This document shows, piece by piece, positions 56,888 through 64,000 of a DNA stretch of 64,000 bases. This DNA comes from Bacteroidales bacterium. Its GTDB lineage: Bacteria; Bacteroidota; Bacteroidia; Bacteroidales; F082. The stretch's first letter is position 1. Every line of letters begins with the position of its first letter. The notes under the pieces were generated by a model. It had not been told where the DNA came from and ran no database searches. It saw only the letters and a list, made by a program, of their open reading frames with translations. The position numbers and the translations under genes were made by a program. Location of the stretch: positions 1 to 64,000 of the forward strand of contig JAILBC010000087.1 in NCBI GenBank assembly GCA_024681295.1, read 5' to 3'.

Positions 56888-57522
56888 AGAGAACTTATCA
56901 CATTCTCCATCTCTTTTACAAACAACGCTATATGATACCCATCACTTGCAGCATGGTTCACTTGTACCGAACATGGCAGCATTTGTTTCCCCTGCTTCTC
57001 ACAAATACGCCCCATAGCTATTATCGGGGACAATGGCATCCGCTGGACTTCGACACTCATAGTAATACTCGAGAAACAGAGTTCGGAGGATGCCGATACA
57101 GCGAACGTGTTCTTTGGTGATGGAAAACCTTGTGGAAACATCGTCTTGTTATTATTGCTTTCAATATCATTAACACAGTTTTTGTAAAACTCCATCAGGT
57201 CCGGCACATATTTGGTCGTCAAACAATAGAAGGTTTTTTTCTCTTTATTGAATGCAATGTAAGAAGGATCTACTCTCTCATATCGCGCCAAACAACCTTG
57301 TTCGTTGATTGTCAGCCTGAAATCTGGAATAGCGTTGACCGCCTTCGACACTACCCAAATTAATACAGGGTATGTTTTTAGCTTGTGTGCCTTTGTAAAA
57401 CAACACAACCTGGAAACATCAATATCTGATGTAATCGATATAGAACATTTGTGTTCCATAAAATGCTTGAAATGCTCTGCCCGATAATACGTGTCCAGGT
57501 CAATTATCTCCAAACTATTCAC
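56884..57522 (-). CDS. Chloramphenicol acetyltransferase-like acyltransferase
   Basis: RAEHFKHFME; VQVNHAASDGYHIALFVKEME (catalytic HxxxDG). Confidence 0.85.
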   Translation of the reverse strand: MNSLEIIDLDTYYRAEHFKHFMEHKCSISITSDIDVSRLCCFTKAHKLKTYPVLIWVVSKAVNAIPDFRLTINEQGCLARYERVDPSYIAFNKEKKTFYCLTTKYVPDLMEFYKNCVNDIESNNNKTMFPQGFPSPKNTFAVSASSELCFSSITMSVEVQRMPLSPIIAMGRICEKQGKQMLPCSVQVNHAASDGYHIALFVKEMENVISSL

Positions 57523-58747
57523 TTACACACAATTTATATTTCAACAACGCTAAATCTTTAATATACTTACGTTTACTCTCACAATTCGACGTATTCCAAT
57601 GTGTTGGACAACCTCCTCTACAGAGCGGGAAAATACTGCAAATCTGACAGGTTTCCCGCATTGTTAGACGACTCCGGTCTATCAGATTTATACATCCTTC
57701 AACATCCGACACACTAATGGGTGAACTTTTTCCGACAGAATCCTCACATTTATGACAAAAGCCCTTACTATCAACAACTATGGCTCCCGAATCCATAATG
57801 GCACACGCCCTATCTATTGAAATCAGTTCCTTAAACAAACTATCGTCATTGTTATAATGAAGATTATCATATAGATAATTCACTATCTCTAATTTCTTCT
57901 GGCAATACTCATTATATGTAAGCGACAACTCTGGATTATCCGTATCTATAAGCGCTATCGTGATATCAAGACTGTCAAGAATATTATCCTGACCAAGTTT
58001 CGACAAAAACACTTTGATGGAATTCATATTTCTCTTGTCCAAATTTATCCTCAAGGTCACATCGCATTTGTCATGCAACAAACGCAAAGCATTGTATAGC
58101 CTCGACCACAACAACTCGTTACCTTGCTTGTTTTCCACAAAGGCATCCAGCCCCCCGTCGACAGTAATCTGCACATGTCTTATATGACACCTGTCCATTC
58201 CATTGATGAAATCGTCGGAAAACAACGTCCCATTAGTGATTATCGATGACTCGTACTCAATCCCCTTTTTCTCACATACACTGATAAACAACGATGACAG
58301 GCGGGTTATCTCATCTTTTTTCAGTAGAGGCTCTCCACCGAACCATACCACATTAACAGCGCAAATATTGGGATTTATGGACATTTCCTTTCCCAAAACA
58401 GCCAAAAGGCTATCCGACAGTTCCTTCTCTGTCACATCGGAAGCTGAATTCCTCTTTTCAAAACAATAATAACAAGATAAATTACACTTTTCTGACAAAG
58501 ATAAAACCATCGTGAGGGTATCTTTTGGGACGCCCTTAGCCTCAATAACATCATCAAATGGGGTCAAGAACCCCAACTCTATAAACTCATTGAGATAGGG
58601 CAAGTCGTCACCTATCGACGTTCTGTTGTCCACATACAAGTCATAAACTTCTCTCTCAATCTCACAGATTGCGCCAGTTTGAGAGTTAAAAAGAATAACA
58701 GTATCGGTATTCTCTTCTAGAACAATATTATAATGAGAAATAAACAA
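57515..58747 (-). CDS. Radical SAM/SPASM peptide maturase
   Basis: SEKCNLSCYYCFEKRN; WFGGEPLLKK; CQICSIFPLCRGGCP. Confidence 0.92.
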   Translation of the reverse strand: MFISHYNIVLEENTDTVILFNSQTGAICEIEREVYDLYVDNRTSIGDDLPYLNEFIELGFLTPFDDVIEAKGVPKDTLTMVLSLSEKCNLSCYYCFEKRNSASDVTEKELSDSLLAVLGKEMSINPNICAVNVVWFGGEPLLKKDEITRLSSLFISVCEKKGIEYESSIITNGTLFSDDFINGMDRCHIRHVQITVDGGLDAFVENKQGNELLWSRLYNALRLLHDKCDVTLRINLDKRNMNSIKVFLSKLGQDNILDSLDITIALIDTDNPELSLTYNEYCQKKLEIVNYLYDNLHYNNDDSLFKELISIDRACAIMDSGAIVVDSKGFCHKCEDSVGKSSPISVSDVEGCINLIDRSRLTMRETCQICSIFPLCRGGCPTHWNTSNCESKRKYIKDLALLKYKLCVSE

Positions 58748-58772
58748 AATTTATTATTATTCTGATATTCTG

Positions 58773-58808
58773 AAAATGGTCGGCAACATTCAGATTACCG
58801 ACCATTTT
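58773..58808 (-). terminator. Intrinsic terminator/attenuator between small peptide and maturase
   Basis: Perfect 11-bp stem AAAATGGTCGG / CCGACCATTTT with 14-nt loop; T-run on the minus strand. Confidence 0.75.
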
Positions 58809-58826
58809 GTTTCATTTAACCATATC

Positions 58827-58892
58827 TCAATCACAATAGTGAGAGCAGGCCGTTACTTTTCTGTTCTTCTTAGATTTAACGATAACCTTCAT
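58827..58892 (-). CDS. Candidate RiPP precursor (21 aa)
   Basis: Not in ORF track; MKVIVKSKKNRKVTACSHYCD*; preceded by the leader shared with 33559-33606. Confidence 0.6.
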   Translation of the reverse strand: MKVIVKSKKNRKVTACSHYCD

Positions 58893-58940
58893 ACTTATTG
58901 TTCCCTGTTATATCCCATCGGGCCATCGGTTCTAAATTAA
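58890..58940 (-). promoter_or_regulatory. Leader shared with RiPP-like locus 1
   Basis: AACCGATGGCCCGATGGGATATAACAGGGAACAATAAGTATG. Confidence 0.6.
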
Positions 58941-58944
58941 TTAA

Positions 58945-60984
58945 CTATTTCACCTCGCATCCCGAGGGAACATTATTGTCAGCAAAGAGCACTTTACAAT
59001 GATCGTTGTATGTGGTGGCAAGAAGCATGCCTTCACTGGTAACACCAGCAATTCGCGTCGGAGTAAGATTGACCAACACTAAAATGTTCTTGCCAATAAG
59101 CTCTTCGGGCGTGTATTTGTTCTTGATGCTGGAGACAATCGTACGCTTGTCTTTTCCATCATCAACGGTTATTTTGTAACAACTATGCGATTTCCTGATT
59201 TCCTGGCATTTCAAAACCTTACATACGCGAATGTCCATTTTTGCAAAATCGTCTATGCTAATGCCAGACTTGAAGGCGGGAACTTCATAGTTGACAACAT
59301 CAGATTCCGTTTCTTCTGGTGTTTCCTGCTCCTCAATCACGGGCTGCATCTCGGCTTGAATCTCCTCCTCGGTCTTGGGATAAGAAAAATCGAGCAAATG
59401 CAGATAACTGTCAGGTGAGATGGCATACAAGAACAAGTAAAGTCTAGGCCCTTTTTCTTTGTCTATCAAAAGTTTATAAACATTCGAGAAAAACTGTCCT
59501 TGCACAGTTTTCAAGGCCTTATCTTCACGTGTAATCCCTCTAATCTGGCGAGGTATGGCGTATAATTCGGTCTGCAACTCATCCAAAGTATAATTGCCTT
59601 TAGCAATATATTTATAAACCAGCTCTATTTCTTTCTTTTCTTCATCGGTGAAAGTATCAAACACATCCCAGTTTCTATGTGTTCTAATCCGATTCATGTT
59701 TTCTGGAGAGCATTCTTCCAACCAGCATTTGGCCAACCCAAGACGCTCTGACATCTCTTCAATCGAATAATCGTATCCAATCTTTGATAAAACATGTTTA
59801 AGCAATTCCGGATTAAAATCAACCACAGAACCAAGTTGAACCAACAAATTGAACGGGACGGGAACTATTTCTCTGCCGTTGATCTTGACGAACGACATGG
59901 TCGTCTTCGTCAATTCTTCCGCATCAGGCTTCTTCAAATCATTATACATGCGGTCAAATTCATGATACTGGCGAAGGATTCCATCATCAAAACAGAAATC
60001 AAATTCCTTGCTGGGTTCGGTTTTAGCGTATAACCATAACAAAACTTCGGGCTGATAGATGCGAAGGAGGGTTTTGGGAGTTAGATTCAATCCAGAAGAA
60101 CTGGACATTTTTCCAGCTAAACCTTTAAGTCCGATAAACCCATAACCTTGGAAAATAGGAGGTTCGTATCCAAAAATTTCCCTTGAAATATCTTTGCCGG
60201 CATCATAACTTCCGTGAGGTGTAGCATGATCGATCCCTCCTGGCTCAAAATCAACTTGTTCATATCTCCATCTCATAGCCCAGTCAACCTTCCATTGTAA
60301 TTTACAATTGAAATCGGTTGTGAAATCAAACTCACCTGTATGTCCACACGCACATTTGTATTGAGCCTTTGTGTTATCTTCCGATAGGTTTATGATTTTT
60401 GTGGTATCCCTGCCACAATGAGGACAGTATATACTGACGGGATAATAATTGTTTCGCTCTTCTTCCGTGGAGTCTTGGGTTCTATGTCTGTCAAGGATAT
60501 CAAATATTTCTTTCCTCTTACTCAAGGCAAAAATGATATCTTTCGCATATTTTCCAGTTCTGTACATGGCAGCTTGATGGCGAAAATCCAGCTTGATATC
60601 GAAAGGCTTTATGGACTCTTCAAATTCTTTTTCAAAATGCTCCGCGTATGTACTGCTCTCCGTATCGTCTTTGAAAGGGTTCTCGATATCCACGTATGCG
60701 CGCCCGATATTTTCTTCAAAGTTCTCTGTTACTGCAGCGACATTGCTAGGCACCTTGCGCAAACGATCCAACTCATCCCAAGAAAAAAGCAAACGAGCCT
60801 TTTTCCCTTTCTTCTCCAACGCTTTCACGACAAACAAACTTGTAGCAACATCTCTAAAGTTGCCAATGTGAACGGAACCAGAAGGGCTAATGCCCGCAGC
60901 ACAGACGTATTCTTCCTTGTCAGGATTTTTATTGATGATTTGCTGGGCAATCTTTTCTGCCCAATGTGTCTTTTCTTCCATCAT
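58945..60984 (-). CDS. lysK: Class I lysyl-tRNA synthetase with C-terminal EMAPII/MetG-type tRNA-binding domain
   Basis: GISPSGSVHIGNFRD (HIGH), KMSSSSG (KMSKS), DHATPHGSYDAGKDI; C-terminal FAKMDIRVCKVLKCQEIRKSHSCYKITVDDG...GITSEGMLLA-type domain. Confidence 0.88.
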   Translation of the reverse strand: MMEEKTHWAEKIAQQIINKNPDKEEYVCAAGISPSGSVHIGNFRDVATSLFVVKALEKKGKKARLLFSWDELDRLRKVPSNVAAVTENFEENIGRAYVDIENPFKDDTESSTYAEHFEKEFEESIKPFDIKLDFRHQAAMYRTGKYAKDIIFALSKRKEIFDILDRHRTQDSTEEERNNYYPVSIYCPHCGRDTTKIINLSEDNTKAQYKCACGHTGEFDFTTDFNCKLQWKVDWAMRWRYEQVDFEPGGIDHATPHGSYDAGKDISREIFGYEPPIFQGYGFIGLKGLAGKMSSSSGLNLTPKTLLRIYQPEVLLWLYAKTEPSKEFDFCFDDGILRQYHEFDRMYNDLKKPDAEELTKTTMSFVKINGREIVPVPFNLLVQLGSVVDFNPELLKHVLSKIGYDYSIEEMSERLGLAKCWLEECSPENMNRIRTHRNWDVFDTFTDEEKKEIELVYKYIAKGNYTLDELQTELYAIPRQIRGITREDKALKTVQGQFFSNVYKLLIDKEKGPRLYLFLYAISPDSYLHLLDFSYPKTEEEIQAEMQPVIEEQETPEETESDVVNYEVPAFKSGISIDDFAKMDIRVCKVLKCQEIRKSHSCYKITVDDGKDKRTIVSSIKNKYTPEELIGKNILVLVNLTPTRIAGVTSEGMLLATTYNDHCKVLFADNNVPSGCEVK

Positions 60985-61092
60985 ATGTCAAGTTTCAGAA
61001 TTAATAACTTGCAAAGATACATCATTTCTTTTAAATGCCCAAACTGTTGAGATATTTCTTTTAGCCATATGTGACATTTTGTCAGATTTTCG

Positions 61093-61100
61093 TATATTTG
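61093..61100 (+). promoter_or_regulatory. Bacteroidetes-type -7 element upstream of pheT
   Basis: TATATTTG 26 nt before the ATG; no clear -33 at the expected spacing. Confidence 0.35.
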
Positions 61101-61126
61101 CCGCCCGAAACTAAAATTAAAGAAGA

Positions 61127-63592
61127 ATGAAAATCTCCTATAACTGGTTGAAACAGTATGTCAACTGCGACTACTCAGCCGAGAAAGTCAGCGAAATATT
61201 GACCTCGACAGGCCTCGAAGTGGAAGACCTCACCCCGTTCGAGTCGGTGAAAGGCGCCCTCAAAGGCGTGGTCGTGGGCAAAGTGCTCACCTGCATCGAT
61301 CACCCTAACTCAGACCATCTGCATATCACCACCGTCGACTGCGGCGGCGAGGAACCCCTGCATATCGTGTGCGGCGCGCCTAACGTGGCAGCCGGACAGA
61401 AAGTGCTTGTGGCCACCATCGGCACGGAACTATGGAGCGGCGACGAACATTTCACCATCAAGAAAGGCAAAATCCGTGGTGAAGTGTCCGAAGGTATGAT
61501 CTGCGCCGAAGACGAGCTCCAACTGGGCGAATCGCACGATGGCATCATGGTGCTGCCTGACGACTATGAAGTGGGCAAGCCTGCCTCATTCTACTTCCCC
61601 GTGGAAGAGGACTACACCATCGAGATCGGCCTCACCGCCAACCGCAGCGATGCCACCTCGCATATCGGCTCCGCACGCGACCTGGTGGCCGCCCTCAACC
61701 AGCGCGAGAACACCACAAAATACCACCTCATCACCCCTTTGGTGGATGACTTCAAGGTGGAAAGCCACGACAACGACATTGAGGTTATCGTGGAAGACAC
61801 TGCCGCCTGCCCCCGCTATTCAGGCTTGAGCATCAGCGGCGTGAAGGTAGGTCCCTCACCGGAATGGCTTAAGAACCGCCTCGCTGCCGTCGGCCTCCGC
61901 AGCATCAACAACATCGTGGACATCTCCAACTACGTGTTGATGGAAGTGGGCCAGCCCATGCACATCTTCGATGCCGATAAAATTACGGGTAAGAAGGTCA
62001 TCGTGAAATGCCTTCCCGAAAACACTCCTTTCGTCACCTTGGACGGTGTAGAGCGCAAACTCAACGGTCGTAACCTCATGATTTGCAACGCCGAAGAGCC
62101 CATGTGCATCGCCGGCGTGTTCGGCGGACTCAAGTCAGGCGTCACCGAGGAGACCACCAACATCTTCCTCGAAAGCGCTTATTTCAACCCCACCAGCATC
62201 CGCAAGACGGCCAAGTTCCACGGCCTGCAGACTGATGCCTCGTTCCGTTACGAGCGTGGTGCCGACCCGAACATCACCCTCTACGCCCTGAAACGCGCCG
62301 CGCTGCTGGTGAAAGAACTGGCCGGAGGCACCATCAGCTCGGAAATCAAAGACGTCAAGAACGGTGATTTCGCCCCCACCCGTGTAGACCTGAAGTTCGA
62401 CTACCTCAACAAGGTGGCCGGCCAGGACATCGACAAGACCCAGGCCGTCAACATCCTGAAGAGCCTCGAATGCAAGGTGATTGAACAAAACGATGAGCAT
62501 GTGGTCATCGACATCCCGACCTGCAAGGTCGATGTGACCCGTCCCGCCGATGTGGTGGAAGAGATACTCCGCATTTACGGATACGACAACATCGCTATCC
62601 CGAGCCGCATCCACGCCTCTATCAGCCGCGCCGTGAAGCCCGACAGCGACAAGCTGCAGCAGAAGATCAGCGATATGCTGGTGGCCAACGGCTTCTATGA
62701 AATCATGAACAACTCGCTCACCAAGGCCGCCTACAGCGAGGCCTTCGCTGACTTCGATCCCGAGCGCAACGTGAAGATCATGAACCCGCTCAGCAGCGAC
62801 CTCAACGTGATGCGCCAGACCCTGCTTTGGGGCGGACTCGAGAGCATCGCCTTCAACCAGAACCGCAAGGTGACCGACATGAAGTTCTTCGAGTTCGGCA
62901 ACGTGTATTTCTACAACGGCAAGGCCGACGACAGCCAGAACCCCCTGGCCCCCTATTCGGAATACTGCCACTTGGACCTCTTCCTCACCGGCAACCGCCA
63001 GGCAGAACTCTGGAACCACCAGCCCCAACCTATCGACTTCTTCGACCTGAAGCAGTATGTGATGGGCATCCTGCGCCTGCTGCGCGTAGATCAAAACCAA
63101 CTGGAGGTGAAGGAAGGCACGCTGAAACACTATGAATACTCGCTCGAGCTCTATCTCGACGACAAGCGCATAGCTACCTTCGGCAAACTCGACAAGAAAA
63201 CCCTGAAACTGTTTGACATCAAGAAGGATGTGTTCCACGCCACCCTGTGCTGGAACAGCCTGATGAGCCACTACGGCAAAGCCCCCGAGGTCCACTTCGA
63301 GCCCCTCTCGAAGTTCCCGTCGGTGCGCCGTGACCTGGCCATGATCTTCGACAAGAACGTCACCTTCGAGCAGGTGAAGAAAGTGGCCATGGCCGCTGAG
63401 AACAAGCTCCTCCAGGAAATGAGCCTCTTCGACGTTTACGAAGGCGACAAGATCCCGGCTGGCAAGAAACAGTACGCCATGAGCTTCATCCTGATGTCGA
63501 CCACCGCCACCCTCACCGACAAGGCGATTGAGAAGTCGATGGCGAGAATCCAACAGGCGATTGAAAAAGAACTTAATGGAGTGCTGAGATGA
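61127..63592 (+). CDS. pheT: Phenylalanyl-tRNA synthetase beta subunit
   Basis: MKISYNWLKQYVNCDYSAEKVSEILTSTGLEVED; B3/B4, B5 and FDX-ACB regions recognisable. Confidence 0.96.
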   Translation: MKISYNWLKQYVNCDYSAEKVSEILTSTGLEVEDLTPFESVKGALKGVVVGKVLTCIDHPNSDHLHITTVDCGGEEPLHIVCGAPNVAAGQKVLVATIGTELWSGDEHFTIKKGKIRGEVSEGMICAEDELQLGESHDGIMVLPDDYEVGKPASFYFPVEEDYTIEIGLTANRSDATSHIGSARDLVAALNQRENTTKYHLITPLVDDFKVESHDNDIEVIVEDTAACPRYSGLSISGVKVGPSPEWLKNRLAAVGLRSINNIVDISNYVLMEVGQPMHIFDADKITGKKVIVKCLPENTPFVTLDGVERKLNGRNLMICNAEEPMCIAGVFGGLKSGVTEETTNIFLESAYFNPTSIRKTAKFHGLQTDASFRYERGADPNITLYALKRAALLVKELAGGTISSEIKDVKNGDFAPTRVDLKFDYLNKVAGQDIDKTQAVNILKSLECKVIEQNDEHVVIDIPTCKVDVTRPADVVEEILRIYGYDNIAIPSRIHASISRAVKPDSDKLQQKISDMLVANGFYEIMNNSLTKAAYSEAFADFDPERNVKIMNPLSSDLNVMRQTLLWGGLESIAFNQNRKVTDMKFFEFGNVYFYNGKADDSQNPLAPYSEYCHLDLFLTGNRQAELWNHQPQPIDFFDLKQYVMGILRLLRVDQNQLEVKEGTLKHYEYSLELYLDDKRIATFGKLDKKTLKLFDIKKDVFHATLCWNSLMSHYGKAPEVHFEPLSKFPSVRRDLAMIFDKNVTFEQVKKVAMAAENKLLQEMSLFDVYEGDKIPAGKKQYAMSFILMSTTATLTDKAIEKSMARIQQAIEKELNGVLR

Positions 63593-64000
63593 TCGACGTT
63601 CAAAGTATAAAACGAAACTTCGGCATCGTCGGCAACGACCCACAGTTGCTCCATGCCATCGAGATTGCAGCGCAAGTAGCCAACACCGACCTCACCGTGC
63701 TCATCACCGGCGAGAGCGGCACGGGTAAGGACGTGTTCCCGAAGATCATACATCAAAACAGTGCACGCAAGCACGGACAGTATTTCGCCGTGAACTGCGG
63801 TGCCATCCCTGAAGGCACCATCGATTCGGAGCTGTTCGGCCACGAGAAAGGCTCCTTCACCGGCGCCATCGCCGAGCGCAAGGGCTATTTCGAGGTCGCC
63901 AACGAAGGCACCCTCTTCCTCGACGAGGTCGCTGAACTGCCGCTGTCGACCCAAGCCCGCCTGCTCCGCGTGTTGGAGAACGGCGAATATATCCGCGTGG
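63589..64000 (+). CDS. Sigma-54-dependent transcriptional activator (partial)
   Basis: MIDVQSIKRNFGIVGNDPQLLHAIEIAAQVANTDLTVLITGESGTGKDVFPKIIHQNS...GAFTGA-type ELFGHEKGSFTGAIAERKGYFE; ATGA overlap with pheT. Confidence 0.92.
   Translation, partial: MIDVQSIKRNFGIVGNDPQLLHAIEIAAQVANTDLTVLITGESGTGKDVFPKIIHQNSARKHGQYFAVNCGAIPEGTIDSELFGHEKGSFTGAIAERKGYFEVANEGTLFLDEVAELPLSTQARLLRVLENGEYIRV

Noticed and set aside
62135-63643. 502-aa minus-strand ORF
   Set aside because: Entirely antisense to pheT; low-complexity HVLVEGH-type shadow translation.
1-64000. tRNA, rRNA or CRISPR loci
   Set aside because: None recognised by eye; a tRNAscan/Infernal run would be needed to exclude them.

Overview
The window looks like a Bacteroidales-type chromosome: housekeeping genes at both ends and a long accessory region from about 15.4 to 58.9 kb. 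Core genes include menA (partial), a DEAD-box helicase, pgi, a U32 peptidase, a PHP phosphatase, rpmF/yceD, an S41 protease, fabD, a bactofilin, a PorW/SprE-like lipoprotein, a class I lysyl-tRNA synthetase, pheT, and the start of a sigma-54 activator. The accessory region holds four items of most interest. (1) A plus-strand cluster (15.5-23.8 kb) combines a coiled-coil membrane protein, a vWA-like exported protein, a membrane GT51/transpeptidase PBP, a basic protein, a BrxL-like AAA+ ATPase whose C-terminus is a Glu-rich tail, and a metallophosphoesterase. (2) A RiPP-like locus (31.9-35.9 kb) has two radical SAM/SPASM enzymes, an M42 peptidase and three small Cys-containing peptides, two of which are missing from the ORF track. 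(3) A minus-strand operon (38.1-51.7 kb) encodes a ClpX-like AAA+ ATPase (frameshifted as read), a protein with a SecB-like domain, a receiver-like protein, a giant BspA-type LRR/histidine-kinase-ATPase fusion, a paralogous histidine-kinase-ATPase and a small protein; I do not recognise this combination. (4) A second RiPP-like operon (53.8-58.9 kb) has three radical SAM enzymes, a GT8 glycosyltransferase, a CAT-like acyltransferase and a 21-aa peptide ending CSHYCD. The two RiPP-like loci share a conserved leader just before the first small peptide and both have an intrinsic-terminator-like hairpin between peptide and maturase. IS256 and defective IS1634 elements and a direct duplication of a hypothetical/GNAT gene pair mark the island. 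All family calls are by eye from the translated sequence; no searches were run.
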